Of a stretch of 64,000 bases of DNA, positions 7,797 to 16,612 are shown one piece after another. This stretch comes from a bacterium (lineage in GTDB: Bacteria > Cyanobacteriota > Vampirovibrionia > Gastranaerophilales > Gastranaerophilaceae), in assembly GCA_017470245.1 (NCBI GenBank), contig JAFUEV010000005.1:1-64000 (forward strand), written 5' to 3'. The notes beneath the pieces are model-generated. The model saw only the letters and a list, made by a program, of their open reading frames with translations, was not told where the DNA came from and made no database searches. The position numbers and the translations under genes were made by a program. How positions within the stretch are numbered: position 1 is the stretch's first letter; every line of letters begins with the position of its first letter.

Positions 7797-9155
7797 ATGA
7801 AATTCTCATCATCATTAAAAGTAGGTATTTTAGCATTATCGGCAATAATTATCTTATTGTTCACCGTTATGTGGGTAAAAGGTAAAGCAATATCTAATGC
7901 GGAAAGAATTACCGTAAGTTTTAAAGATGTTAACGGTATGAGAGCCGGCAGCGGTGTACAAATGATGGGTGTAAGAATAGGTCAGGTTGAAGAAATTAAA
8001 CCTAAAATAGAGTCTGCAGAAAGTCATGTTGATGTTAAGTTTGTAATAACAGAACCAAATATAAAAATTCCAAGAGCTTCTGAAATTTCAATTCAACAAT
8101 CAGGTATTATCGGTGAACAGTTTCTTGAAATAACTCCTCCGAAAGAAAGAGTTATATATCTTGCTGAAACAGATAAATCGATGATTCTTCATTCTAATGA
8201 TAAAGTGCAAATGGAGTTGGATGATAAGTTTTATGATATAGGTACAATAAAGAAAATTGAAATTGTAGAAACAAATATGCTGCCTATTATTGAAAAAGAA
8301 AATATAAAAACAAAAAATGCATATAAAATTAACTACATAATTGATTTGCCGGGGCTGGTTATCCCTGAAACATTAAAGGGAAAAATAGTAAAGGAAGATG
8401 AAACAAAGAAATTAAGACTTTCTCCCAGAGATAATGTTGATATTCAATATCCGAAAACGGATTCTCCGTATACAGTAATTGAGCCAATGAGAATGAAGGA
8501 TTTTCTGGCATTACAATATAGAAGTGCCGAATCATTAATCGAAACAAATGAAAGAATTTCAACATTATTATCAGATGATGTAATCAGAGATTTACAACAA
8601 ACGGCAATAAATGTTGGTACATTAACTGATAATGCTAATATAACAATGGCTAAAGCTCAGGAACTTATTGATTTATCAAAAGCAGAAATTGAAATGTTAT
8701 CTCAAAATGCAAATCAACTTTCAGACAGACTTATTGCTTTAACCGATAATATAAATAAAATAGCAGGAGATGAAAAATTTGCCGAAAATATAGCAGATGC
8801 AACTAAATCATTCTCAAGACTTTCCAATAATCTTTCAAATATTATGGAAGATCCGAAAACCAAAACAACTTTGGCTAATTTGGATATTACGGCAAAAAAT
8901 ATTGCAGAATTGTCAAGCTATGTTAATGATATGACTAAAGATGCACAATTGAAACAATACTTGAAAGACTCGGTTGTTAAGATGAATACGGCATTGGATA
9001 AGTTGACAATTACACTTGATACTGTTAATTATGCAACAGAGGATGAAGAAAAACTTAAACAAACGATGGATGATATAAATGCTACATCTGAAAATTTAAG
9101 GAAGTTTTCGGAAAAACTCAACAAAAGATTTTTAATTTTCAGATTATTATTCTAA
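7797..9155 (+). CDS. mlaD: MlaD-family MCE domain protein (periplasmic lipid-binding subunit)
   Basis: The 452-residue protein has one N-terminal membrane anchor (about residues 8-26), then an MCE domain (about 37-115, including GVQMMGVRIGQVEEI). A linker with beta character follows, then a long helical region (about 250-440) rich in Asn, Asp and Lys with heptad spacing. It is much longer than E. coli MlaD (183 residues) and resembles the long cyanobacterial/TGD2-type forms, whose helical tails can build a tunnel across the periplasm. It should sit on the MlaE/MlaF complex. The start has an AGGAAAAGG site. Confidence 0.9.
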   Translation: MKFSSSLKVGILALSAIIILLFTVMWVKGKAISNAERITVSFKDVNGMRAGSGVQMMGVRIGQVEEIKPKIESAESHVDVKFVITEPNIKIPRASEISIQQSGIIGEQFLEITPPKERVIYLAETDKSMILHSNDKVQMELDDKFYDIGTIKKIEIVETNMLPIIEKENIKTKNAYKINYIIDLPGLVIPETLKGKIVKEDETKKLRLSPRDNVDIQYPKTDSPYTVIEPMRMKDFLALQYRSAESLIETNERISTLLSDDVIRDLQQTAINVGTLTDNANITMAKAQELIDLSKAEIEMLSQNANQLSDRLIALTDNINKIAGDEKFAENIADATKSFSRLSNNLSNIMEDPKTKTTLANLDITAKNIAELSSYVNDMTKDAQLKQYLKDSVVKMNTALDKLTITLDTVNYATEDEEKLKQTMDDINATSENLRKFSEKLNKRFLIFRLLF

Positions 9156-9162
9156 GGAAACC

Positions 9163-10227
9163 ATGAAACTATTTATATCTAAACTTCATTATAAAAAAAA
9201 TCCGAATATATATGAAAAAGCAATGGTTACACTGTTAAGAGTACCTGCATTTATGTATGGAATAGTGACTAAGGCAAGAAATTATTTATATGATAAAAGA
9301 CGATTACCCTCTCACCGTTCAAAAGCTTTTGTGCTTTCAATCGGAAATGTTACAACAGGTGGTGTAGGTAAGACTCCGTTTACGTTAGAAGCTGCACAAT
9401 ACTATTTAAGTCAAAACAAAAAAGTTGCAATTATTTCAAGAGGTTATGGCGCTCAACTTGATAATAAAGAACCAAATTTGATTTCTGATGGTTCCGGTCC
9501 TTTATTCCCTGCAAAAAAATGTGGAGATGAGCCGGCGTGGCTTGCCAGCTATGCAAAGGGTGCAGTAGTTGTTACCTGTAGAAGCAGAATAAAAGCTGAA
9601 AAATTTGTAAGAGAAAAATTTAATTCTGATATTATAATACTTGATGACGGTTTTCAACACAGAAAAATTAAACGTGATTTAGATATAGTTCTTATTGATG
9701 CAAAAAATAAATTCGGAAACGGATATGTTCTTCCAGCAGGACCTTTAAGAGAAGATTTAACCTGTATGAAAAGAGCAAATAAAGTTGTGGTTGTTAATAA
9801 AGGGTATGATTCAAAAAATGCACTAAAATACTGTGATTATTTGAAAAAACGTTTTAAAAAAGACACTTATTTGTGTAAATTAGTTCCTGATTATGTTTAT
9901 AATATATTAACAGGTGAACGTTTACCAAAAGAATCAAGAGTAATGGCATTTTCTGCTATAGGACAGCCTGAAAGCTTTTATGACTTTCTCAAAAAAGACT
10001 ATAAATTAGTTGCAATACTGGATTTTGAAGACCACCATTCTTATGATAGAGAGGATGTATCCAAAATAATTCATTTTGCGCAGGAAGAAAATATTGATTG
10101 CATAGTAACGACGGAAAAAGATGCAATAAAAATTGTCGACGTAATAAGAGATGTTGAACTTCCGGTTAAATTTTATGCACTCAAATTAAAAGCATACGTT
10201 GATATAAAGGATGTATGTGGAATATGA
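9163..10227 (+). CDS. lpxK: Tetraacyldisaccharide 4'-kinase
   Basis: The 354-residue enzyme phosphorylates the 4' position of the tetraacyldisaccharide-1-phosphate precursor to make lipid IVA, on the inner membrane. It shows the LpxK P-loop GNVTTGGVGKTP at residues 61-72, the ISRGYG motif near 98, and ILDDGFQHRKI near 165, all characteristic. An N-terminal hydrophobic stretch near 22-35 fits membrane association. It starts 7 nt after mlaD with AAGGAAACC upstream, so lipid A synthesis and lipid transport share an operon here. It ends in a 4-nt overlap (ATGA) with the next gene. Its presence implies a lipid A-bearing outer membrane. Confidence 0.94.
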   Translation: MKLFISKLHYKKNPNIYEKAMVTLLRVPAFMYGIVTKARNYLYDKRRLPSHRSKAFVLSIGNVTTGGVGKTPFTLEAAQYYLSQNKKVAIISRGYGAQLDNKEPNLISDGSGPLFPAKKCGDEPAWLASYAKGAVVVTCRSRIKAEKFVREKFNSDIIILDDGFQHRKIKRDLDIVLIDAKNKFGNGYVLPAGPLREDLTCMKRANKVVVVNKGYDSKNALKYCDYLKKRFKKDTYLCKLVPDYVYNILTGERLPKESRVMAFSAIGQPESFYDFLKKDYKLVAILDFEDHHSYDREDVSKIIHFAQEENIDCIVTTEKDAIKIVDVIRDVELPVKFYALKLKAYVDIKDVCGI

Positions 10228-11267
10228 AGAAAATACTTGTTGTCAGATACAGATTTATAGGCGATACAATATTATCAATACCTTTTTTAAGGAATTTAAG
10301 ATATGCTAATCCTGATGCCCAAATTGATATGCTTGTTGCTCCGGGTTCCGGTGAAATTGTAGAAGATTGTCCTTATGTTGATAACTTCATATACTTTGAT
10401 ACAACAAGAAAATATAAATACGAAAAAGCAGCAGGAAAGAAAAAAAATTTTTGGTATTATGTAAAATTATTAAGAAAACAAAAATACGATAAAGCCTACA
10501 TATTAAAACGTTCTTTTTCTAGTGCTATACTATGTTTCTTCGCAGGTATCAATCAACGAATAGGCTATGATACCGAGTTTAGAAGCTGTTTACTTACAAA
10601 AAAAATACCTTATGATAAAAATAAGCATGAGTCATTGTGTTTCTTAGATTTATTAAAATCAGACGGAATAGAAGTTAAAGATACGTATCTTGAAAGTTGG
10701 ATAAATCCCGAAACAAATAAAAAAATAGATGATATTTTGTTTGAAAATAGAGCTCCCAAAGATAAGAAGATGGTTGTAGTAAGTGTTACAGCTACAAATG
10801 AAGGGAAAATATGGGATATAAACAATTTTGCACGTATTATAGAATATCTTTCTAATGAAAAAAATCTGCAGGTATTGTTCCTTGGTTCTGATGAGGACAG
10901 AGAAATTTATCATAATATAAAATATAATACTGCATTAAAAATAATACCTTTAAATCTTTGCGGATTTGTTAATTTAAAGGAAAGTTTAGCTTTATTGAAA
11001 AGGTCAGAATTTATTGTTGGAAATGATTCGGGCGGTTTACACATGGCATCATCCGTTGGTACTCCTGTTATAGGTTTATATGGACCAATGTCTGTTGATA
11101 AATGGCGTGCATTAGGTGATAACAATATTTGTCTAAAGGCAGATTTGCCTTGTATCCCTTGTGGGCTAAGCAAAAAATGTCCTAATGATAAGGCATGTAT
11201 GAAAGCCATTAAAGTAGAACAAGTTAAAGCTGCAATAGATGAAATTTTGAACAAAATTACTGTTTAA
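10224..11267 (+). CDS. Glycosyltransferase family 9 protein (ADP-heptose:LPS heptosyltransferase type)
   Basis: The 347-residue GT-B enzyme begins MKKILVVRYRFIGDTI, the usual GT9 N-terminus, and holds GNDSGGLHMASSVGTPVIGL near residue 270 followed by a Cys-rich end (CIPCGLSKKC). GT9 enzymes add heptose to the LPS core. I chose the ATG at 10224, which forms an ATGA overlap with the lpxK stop; an in-frame ATG lies 9 nt upstream. The lpxK linkage supports a role in LPS assembly, but the donor sugar is not known. It ends in a 4-nt overlap with the convergent PilC-like gene. Confidence 0.88.
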   Translation: MKKILVVRYRFIGDTILSIPFLRNLRYANPDAQIDMLVAPGSGEIVEDCPYVDNFIYFDTTRKYKYEKAAGKKKNFWYYVKLLRKQKYDKAYILKRSFSSAILCFFAGINQRIGYDTEFRSCLLTKKIPYDKNKHESLCFLDLLKSDGIEVKDTYLESWINPETNKKIDDILFENRAPKDKKMVVVSVTATNEGKIWDINNFARIIEYLSNEKNLQVLFLGSDEDREIYHNIKYNTALKIIPLNLCGFVNLKESLALLKRSEFIVGNDSGGLHMASSVGTPVIGLYGPMSVDKWRALGDNNICLKADLPCIPCGLSKKCPNDKACMKAIKVEQVKAAIDEILNKITV

Positions 11268-12463
11268 AACATAGACATGAGTCCGCTATAGTATGATTTA
11301 TATGCGGTTACTACAACATAAGCGACAAAAATTCCAATTAGTATCATCATTGTTGGTTCTACAAGCTTTAGAACAACTTTTATTGCAGTATCAAGCTTTT
11401 TCTCATAGTCATAAGCAACTGTTTTTAACATTTTATCAAGTTCACCTGCGTTTTCCCCTGCTGCAACTTGAGACATTGCATAATTAGAAAACAAATTTGT
11501 AGTAGCCAGAGCTGTTGAAAGGTTACATCCATTTTGAACCATTTTAAAGGCTTTATTTAATTTAGCTTTACAATAATCCAAATTAACAACCGAATTTGAT
11601 AAAGATAATGATTCGCTAATTGGGATTCCTGCTTGATATGATAGGGCCAATACGTTGAAAAAGTTTGCAAAATAAAAGTTTTTTATAATATTACCGAATA
11701 ATTTTACATTCGCAAAAAAACTTCTTATTTTGCTTAATAAAGGTCTGTTTAGAGCAATAAATATAACAGCACCGATTAACATAGCAAAAATAATTACAAT
11801 TTTAATAATTGCTCCGATTAACAAAAATTTAACTTGTGTTGCGCATAATCCGCCTGAACCCATTGAGGCAAAAACTTTTAAAATGAAAAATTTAAACAAC
11901 ATTCCAACTGCAAGAGCAAGACAAAAAATCAAAATAGGATATGTTAAAGAAGAAATTAAATTGGATTTTATTTCTTCTTGTTTATTTATATTTTTAATAA
12001 TTCCTCCTAAAGTTTTTTCAAGTTCACCGGATTCTTCTCCTGCGGCAATAAGCATAGTATAGGCTATGCCCAATACTTTTGAGTATTTATTTAAAGCATC
12101 TCGTATAGATTGTCCTTTTTCTGTTTTTTTAACAATTAAATTGCAAAAATTTTTAATATGGATGTTTGTTGTTGATGTGCTTATAGACTTAAATGTTTCA
12201 ACAATCGGAACCCCGGAAGAATATAAATGAAAAAAAGCATTAAAAAATTCTTTTTTTTCTAGTATAGAAAATTCAGGTATTGATGAATTTAAAATTGTAT
12301 AATTGTCAGAATAAGATGAAGAATCCTCTTCTTCTTTTATTTCCAATATAATATATCCTTGTTTTTCAAGTTTTACTGCAGCATCAGCAATACTATGCGC
12401 ATATATATAATTTTGAAAAGTTTGATTGTTTTTGTTTTTGACACTATATAAAAATCTTCTCAT
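11264..12463 (-). CDS. Type II secretion/type IV pilus inner-membrane protein (GspF/PilC family)
   Basis: The 399-residue protein has two copies of the T2SSF domain, each with the AGE(E/N)SGEL or AGENAGEL motif, and three hydrophobic segments (around 185-205, 220-245 and near 370-390), as in PilC. These proteins form the inner-membrane platform of pilus or type II secretion machines. The ATG at 12463 is preferred because the family's FLYSVKN-like start begins there and a TATAAT lies 6 nt upstream; a longer frame to 12502 exists. No pilin, ATPase or secretin gene is adjacent, so the rest of the machine must be elsewhere. Confidence 0.88.
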   Translation of the reverse strand: MRRFLYSVKNKNNQTFQNYIYAHSIADAAVKLEKQGYIILEIKEEEDSSSYSDNYTILNSSIPEFSILEKKEFFNAFFHLYSSGVPIVETFKSISTSTTNIHIKNFCNLIVKKTEKGQSIRDALNKYSKVLGIAYTMLIAAGEESGELEKTLGGIIKNINKQEEIKSNLISSLTYPILIFCLALAVGMLFKFFILKVFASMGSGGLCATQVKFLLIGAIIKIVIIFAMLIGAVIFIALNRPLLSKIRSFFANVKLFGNIIKNFYFANFFNVLALSYQAGIPISESLSLSNSVVNLDYCKAKLNKAFKMVQNGCNLSTALATTNLFSNYAMSQVAAGENAGELDKMLKTVAYDYEKKLDTAIKVVLKLVEPTMMILIGIFVAYVVVTAYKSYYSGLMSMF

Positions 12464-12475
12464 ATAATTATTATA
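12464..12475 (-). promoter_or_regulatory. -10 element abutting the PilC-like gene, likely leaderless
   Basis: On the minus strand a perfect TATAAT (12470-12475) is followed by 6 nt and the ATG at 12463, with no ribosome binding site. The divergent ZIP gene has the same arrangement on the other strand. Confidence 0.45.
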
Positions 12476-12524
12476 TATTATTGTTGCGAATAACAAAAGC
12501 AATATTATTAATTTATCTTTTTTG

Positions 12525-12533
12525 TGCTAGGAT
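12525..12533 (+). promoter_or_regulatory. Extended -10 promoter of the ZIP transporter, likely leaderless
   Basis: TGcTAGGAT (12525-12533) is an extended -10 form, and its hexamer ends 6 nt before the ATG at 12540. There is no Shine-Dalgarno sequence, so the message probably starts at the start codon. The 76-nt intergenic region serves both divergent genes. Confidence 0.42.
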
Positions 12534-12539
12534 GTTCGT

Positions 12540-13328
12540 ATGAGTAAGTACTTATTACCGTTAATATTAACAATGTTTGCAGGTATGTCGACCCTGTTGG
12601 GAGGGTTTATTACCTTTTTTGTTAAACGAAATAATTTAAAAGTGTTATCTGTCGGATTAGGTTTTTCGGCAGGTGTTATGGTATATGTAAGTTTAAATGA
12701 TTTAATGGGGGAATCAGTACAGTTACTTAGTTCGTTTTATTCGGTAATTCCTTCTAAAGCAATTGCTTTTGCAGGATTTTTTACGGGTATTTTAGTTGCT
12801 ATATTGATAGATTATTTTATTCCCGATCATATAGAATCAGATTTTTTAACGACTGCATCAAAACGCAGACATCAAAGACATCAAATAAGACGTGCAGGAT
12901 TAATAACGGCTTTAGCCGTTACATTACATAATTTTCCCGAAGGTATGGCAACATTTCTTGTATCCAGTCAGGATATAATGCTTGGTATACCTGTAGCAAT
13001 TGCAATTGCAATTCATAATATACCGGAAGGTATAGCTATAGCGCTTCCTATTTTTCATGCAACAGGAAGAAAAAGACTTGCAATATTATATTCGTTTTTA
13101 TCGGGAATATCAGAACCTATAGGCGGCTTAATTGGCGTATTTTTACTTAGAACTGTTATGCCTGCGCAATCGATAGGTATTATGACAGCTGCAGTTGCAG
13201 GTATTATGGTATATCTTTCATTTGATACATTGCTTCCTTTAGCAAGAGAGTATGGTGAAAACCACCATGTAATTATTGGTATTGTATCAGGTATGCTTGT
13301 TATGAGCTTTGGACTTATCTTCCTATGA
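12540..13328 (+). CDS. ZIP family metal transporter (ZupT-like)
   Basis: The 262-residue protein has about eight hydrophobic segments and the two metal-site helices of the family: HNFPEG (His130, Glu134) and HNIPEG (His159, Glu163). A His-rich cytosolic loop (HQRHQ at 111-115) precedes them. ZupT of E. coli (257 residues) imports zinc and other divalent metals. No Zur-like operator was recognised in front of it. Its stop overlaps the start of a small membrane protein gene (ATGATG), so the two are probably translated together. Confidence 0.92.
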   Translation: MSKYLLPLILTMFAGMSTLLGGFITFFVKRNNLKVLSVGLGFSAGVMVYVSLNDLMGESVQLLSSFYSVIPSKAIAFAGFFTGILVAILIDYFIPDHIESDFLTTASKRRHQRHQIRRAGLITALAVTLHNFPEGMATFLVSSQDIMLGIPVAIAIAIHNIPEGIAIALPIFHATGRKRLAILYSFLSGISEPIGGLIGVFLLRTVMPAQSIGIMTAAVAGIMVYLSFDTLLPLAREYGENHHVIIGIVSGMLVMSFGLIFL

Positions 13329-13612
13329 TGTATATTATATTTTTAATACTATTTGTATTCGTTTTCTTTATTGTTTCCATTATTTTTAGAAGAGTAGTAG
13401 AAATTCTAACAAAAGGAGAATATTCTTCTAGACTATATCCTTGTATTATCGGATTAATATGTTTATTTATCTATAAAGCAACTTGGATGACCAATACATC
13501 TCCTGTATATAGTTTGACTCACAAGGACTTTATTCTATATATTCTTTTTATTTTGTTTTTAATTTTTTGTTTTGTAGCAAGTATAAAAAAGAAAGAATAT
13601 ATGAACAAATAA
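13325..13612 (+). CDS. Small membrane protein co-transcribed with the ZIP transporter
   Basis: The 95-residue product has three hydrophobic segments (about 2-22, 38-50 and 66-85) separated by short charged loops, and ends in KKKEYMNK. No motif was recognised. The ATG overlaps the last codon and stop of the ZIP gene, which indicates translational coupling. It could be an accessory membrane subunit, but nothing in the sequence shows that. Confidence 0.6.
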   Translation: MMYIIFLILFVFVFFIVSIIFRRVVEILTKGEYSSRLYPCIIGLICLFIYKATWMTNTSPVYSLTHKDFILYILFILFLIFCFVASIKKKEYMNK

Positions 13613-13645
13613 AAAGAAGAACGATTTTCATCGCTCCTCTTTCTT
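13611..13645 (-). terminator. Rho-independent terminator of the 76-residue gene
   Basis: Read on the minus strand, GAGGAGCGAT and ATCGTTCTTC pair around a GAAA tetraloop using G-U wobbles, and TTTTT follows. On the plus strand the same arms would contain A-C mismatches, so the minus strand is the intended direction. The hairpin lies about 20 nt past the stop at 13666. Confidence 0.75.
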
Positions 13646-13665
13646 AATATATATAGGATTTAATC

Positions 13666-13896
13666 CTATACTTCTTTATATAAATTTTGTGCTACACAAT
13701 TATTTAAAGTTCTTCTTAAACTCATAAGTCGAACATTCATCTGATTTTGAAGATTTTGACATCTGATTGTATCTGCTATGATGTTGAAATCCATATCAGA
13801 TAGTGAATTGTGTCTTATTGTTGTTGGTACATAATCCCTAGCTACACAAGAATTTCTAATTTGTCCGGTACCAAAATTAATTGGTGATATTCTCAT
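13666..13896 (-). CDS. Small soluble protein with N-terminal MRISPINF tag
   Basis: The 76-residue product starts MRISPINFGTGQIRNS. The middle and C-terminus (about 30-72) are helical and rich in Asn, Gln, Arg and Leu, with three Cys residues. The N-terminus resembles MSISGINFF of the CHAP-domain gene just downstream on the other strand. No signal peptide or known domain is seen. It has its own ribosome binding site (AAGGAAAAAGG), a -10 element buried in a palindrome and its own terminator, so it is an independent, probably regulated, single-gene unit. Its function is unknown. Confidence 0.65.
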   Translation of the reverse strand: MRISPINFGTGQIRNSCVARDYVPTTIRHNSLSDMDFNIIADTIRCQNLQNQMNVRLMSLRRTLNNCVAQNLYKEV

Positions 13897-14213
13897 TACC
13901 TTTTTCCTTTATTTTCAATATATTATACAATATATTGTTTATTTGTTGAACATAATTTCTGTTTTCATAAAACAACTGAAAAAAAAGAATTGCTAAATAT
14001 TTTAATTTTCACATTTAAATATAGTACAAAATTTATTTTTTATATTCAACAATAAGCCGGAACAGTTGTCTATATTGCACTTTTTAAACTTTATTTTTCT
14101 TAATAAAATTCAAAAAAAATTAATATTCTTTAATAAAATTATTTTTTTACAAAATAAAAAATAGGGCAATTTTTAGGAAAAAAAATACTTATATATATTA
14201 AGAGAGAAAAATT
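13897..14213. other. Intergenic region between divergent tagged genes
   Basis: This 317-nt stretch holds the promoter and palindrome of the minus-strand small gene at its left end and the start region of the CHAP gene at its right end (GAGAG about 8 nt before the ATG at 14214). The middle is extremely A/T-rich with many A and T runs. I see no open frame with a plausible ribosome binding site, no tRNA and no clear hairpin there. Confidence 0.6.
13916..13937 (-). promoter_or_regulatory. 22-bp palindrome over the -10 box of the 76-residue gene
   Basis: CAATATATT (13916-13924) and AATATATTG (13929-13937) form a perfect 9-bp inverted repeat with a 4-nt centre. On the minus strand a TATAAT (13923-13928) sits in the centre, with a TTCAAC sequence 17 nt upstream as a possible -35. 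A repressor bound here would block the promoter. It could also be a chance A/T palindrome. Confidence 0.45.
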
Positions 14214-16301
14214 ATGTCTATATCCGGAATTAACTTTTTTAATACGAAAATTCAACAATTGTCACAATATGCAGATGCACAAAGCGGCACCGACAATTCT
14301 CTCTTTGGTGCAAAATTATCTATCGTTAGCGAAGATATGGTTGAAGATTTGTTAAAACAACAGGGAATGAATGAAACTTCCGTTGTAAAACAATTACTTA
14401 CCTTTGTTAATGCTGATGCTGATAATGAAGATTTAATTAAATTATTATCTGATGAATTTGAAGAACTTGTTGAAGCTGTTCATACTCAAATTAAGAGTGA
14501 AGATAATAATGTCGAAGATGAAGAACAGTCTGAAGAAACTGCAACTGATACAGAAAATGAAAATACAGAAAATACAGAAGAAGGAGAAACTACACAAACT
14601 CAAACAACGGAAGAAACACCTCAATTAACTGAATCACCAATACAATCAGATACTTTAAATTGGAATATGGAAGATACTGGCAATATTTTCACTGAAAATA
14701 TTACTCAAGATAAATTTTTAGAAGGATTTAACGCATTAAACGATTCATTGAATGAAGATGATTATTTTTCTCAATATATGTCCTCAATAAATGATATTGG
14801 GGCAGAAAACTTTTTTGCTACGTTAGATGCAAATGGTGACGGAAGTCTTGATAATACAGAACTTGAAGCTTTGACAAATGCTGATGGCGATAATACATCA
14901 ATTTCTGCAGATGAATTTAATAATATATTTAATAAATATTTAGAAGAAAGCGGATATACTGCTACACCTTCAGAAACACCGGTAACACCTTCAGAGACAC
15001 CTGCAACACCTTCAGAGACACCTGCAACACCTTCAGAAACACCTGCAGTACAAACACCTGCAAGTGAAACCCCTGTTTCTACTCCGTCAGGAACATCAGG
15101 TACTTCAGGTTCATCAGGTTCATCAGGCAGCAGCTATAATCCAAGTTCTGTTAGTTCACAAGATTCTGTTACCGCAAGTGAAGAACCACAAGAAACAGTT
15201 GAAGATTTAGTTAAACAAAAACAAGAAATCATTACCCAAGCTGATACACAAATTTCAGATTTAAATAAACAAATTGATGATTTAGTAAGCAACTCTGATA
15301 TTGATGCAGAATTGAAAGAAAATTATAAAACTGCAAAAGATGCTTATGATGCAAATCAAAAGTCTATTTCCGATAATGAAACAAAAATTCAAAGTTATGA
15401 CAGTAATCTTCATGATATTTCAAGAAGTATAGCTTCTCTTGAAGGTGAAAAAAGCACTCTTGCAACAGATACAAATGATGAAGAAGTAAATAAGAAAAAT
15501 AGTGCTCGTAAAACAGAAATTGATAAAAGTATATCAGAATTAAAAGCAAAACAAGAAAAAATAGAAGCAGATAAACAAGCATTAGAAACTCAAAATACTA
15601 CATTAAAATCAGAAGGAGAAACTTTAAAAACAAACCTTGATACAGCATTTGAAGCAGTTAATGCTGCACTTCCTGATGAAATAAAAACACAAATTTCAAC
15701 TTTAAAATCACAAATTCAAACAATAGAAACAGAAAAAACATCAAAAGTATCTGAAATAGATGCAAAAATTTCTACATTGAAAACACAGGAAATAAAAGAA
15801 TGTAAAGAGTCAGGTGAAGCAGTCGGTAAACTTGCTTCTAATGCAATCGGTGCAAAATTTGTTGAAGATGCTTTAAAATATAACGGTATGAAAGGCGGAA
15901 GCAAATTCTCAACCGGTGATTACGGATGGTGTGCAGACTTTGTAACTTATGTTGTAAGAGAAGTTGCAATGCAAATGGGAATGTCAAAAGAAGAAGCAAG
16001 ACAACTTGCAAGAGACCATCTGGGAGCAAGTCCTCAAAAACTAGTTAAGAAAAATAAGTCTAATGTAATAGAAACTAATGGTTTAAGTGCAGCAGAATTG
16101 CAACAAAAAGTACAACCGGGTATGGCATTTATATGCAAAGGCGGTGGTGCTTCAGGTCAACATACAGGTTTTGTTGCCGAAGTCTATGATGATGGTACAT
16201 TCCTTTCTATTGAAGGAAACCACGGCAATAAAGTATGTCAGGTCAGAAGAAAATTAACTGATATGTACAGATATGTAGATTTCTCTTATTTATTTAAATA
16301 A
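14214..16301 (+). CDS. Large CHAP-domain protein with EF-hand, TPSETPA repeats and coiled coil
   Basis: The 695-residue protein begins MSISGINFFNTKI and has no signal peptide or membrane segment. In order: a helical N-terminal domain (1-105); an acidic Glu/Thr-rich linker; an EF-hand calcium loop at 205-216 (DANGDGSLDNTE) with a second, weaker loop at 222-234; four TPSETP(A/V) repeats and a Ser/Gly linker; a long coiled coil (about 325-535); and a C-terminal CHAP domain with Cys573, His650 and Glu667 or Asn669 as the likely catalytic set. CHAP domains are amidases or endopeptidases, usually of peptidoglycan. The lack of a Sec signal suggests another export route or an internal role. Confidence 0.8.
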   Translation: MSISGINFFNTKIQQLSQYADAQSGTDNSLFGAKLSIVSEDMVEDLLKQQGMNETSVVKQLLTFVNADADNEDLIKLLSDEFEELVEAVHTQIKSEDNNVEDEEQSEETATDTENENTENTEEGETTQTQTTEETPQLTESPIQSDTLNWNMEDTGNIFTENITQDKFLEGFNALNDSLNEDDYFSQYMSSINDIGAENFFATLDANGDGSLDNTELEALTNADGDNTSISADEFNNIFNKYLEESGYTATPSETPVTPSETPATPSETPATPSETPAVQTPASETPVSTPSGTSGTSGSSGSSGSSYNPSSVSSQDSVTASEEPQETVEDLVKQKQEIITQADTQISDLNKQIDDLVSNSDIDAELKENYKTAKDAYDANQKSISDNETKIQSYDSNLHDISRSIASLEGEKSTLATDTNDEEVNKKNSARKTEIDKSISELKAKQEKIEADKQALETQNTTLKSEGETLKTNLDTAFEAVNAALPDEIKTQISTLKSQIQTIETEKTSKVSEIDAKISTLKTQEIKECKESGEAVGKLASNAIGAKFVEDALKYNGMKGGSKFSTGDYGWCADFVTYVVREVAMQMGMSKEEARQLARDHLGASPQKLVKKNKSNVIETNGLSAAELQQKVQPGMAFICKGGGASGQHTGFVAEVYDDGTFLSIEGNHGNKVCQVRRKLTDMYRYVDFSYLFK
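14964..15047 (+). repeat. Four 21-bp direct repeats encoding TPSETP(A/V)
   Basis: Four consecutive 21-nt units (14964, 14985, 15006 and 15027) differ at only a few positions and encode TPSETPV or TPSETPA. They form a Pro/Thr/Ser linker of the kind found in surface or secreted proteins. The number of units may vary between strains. Confidence 0.9.
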
Positions 16302-16397
16302 TAAATATTGTAATATTTTGTAAATATTTAAATGTTTTTATTTAAGTTTCTAAAAATAAAACCGATTACCATATTGGTAGTTTTTTGGAGAAACGAC

Positions 16398-16532
16398 ATG
16401 AACAACATGGAAAATTTTCAAGAAATCAATGCCGAGTTAAAAAAATTGCTCGATGATATTGATAATGTTAAATCCACGGTGGATATTTTTGGTCTATTTA
16501 TTGAGAAGCAATTAAAATTATCTGCGGTATAA
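16398..16532 (+). CDS. 44-residue microprotein, first of a tandem paralogous pair
   Basis: The product contains KKLLDDIDNVKSTVD followed by a hydrophobic turn and ends in LKLSAV. It shares the core KKLLxxIxNV(K/R)STVD with the microprotein at 16648, so the frame is under selection. The ATG at 16398 follows GGAG by 7 nt; a longer reading frame to 16332 has no such site. A TACCATATTGGTA hairpin lies about 15-30 nt upstream of the start. It is predicted as a short amphipathic helix pair with no signal peptide. The family and function are unknown. Confidence 0.65.
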   Translation: MNNMENFQEINAELKKLLDDIDNVKSTVDIFGLFIEKQLKLSAV

Positions 16533-16612
16533 GTGTTTTCTTAAAAATAATATTAATTATCATTAATTTTGTTAACGGTGTTAGTTTATATAAAAAGTAA
16601 AAAGGGAATAAA

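Noticed and set aside
14964-15047. A CRISPR-like or mobile repeat
   Set aside because: The 21-bp repeats are contiguous, in frame and encode a Pro/Thr/Ser linker inside the CHAP gene.
16302-16331. A terminator after the CHAP gene
   Set aside because: The TAAATATT/AATATTTA inverted repeat is only A/T pairs and has no T-run, so it is not convincing.
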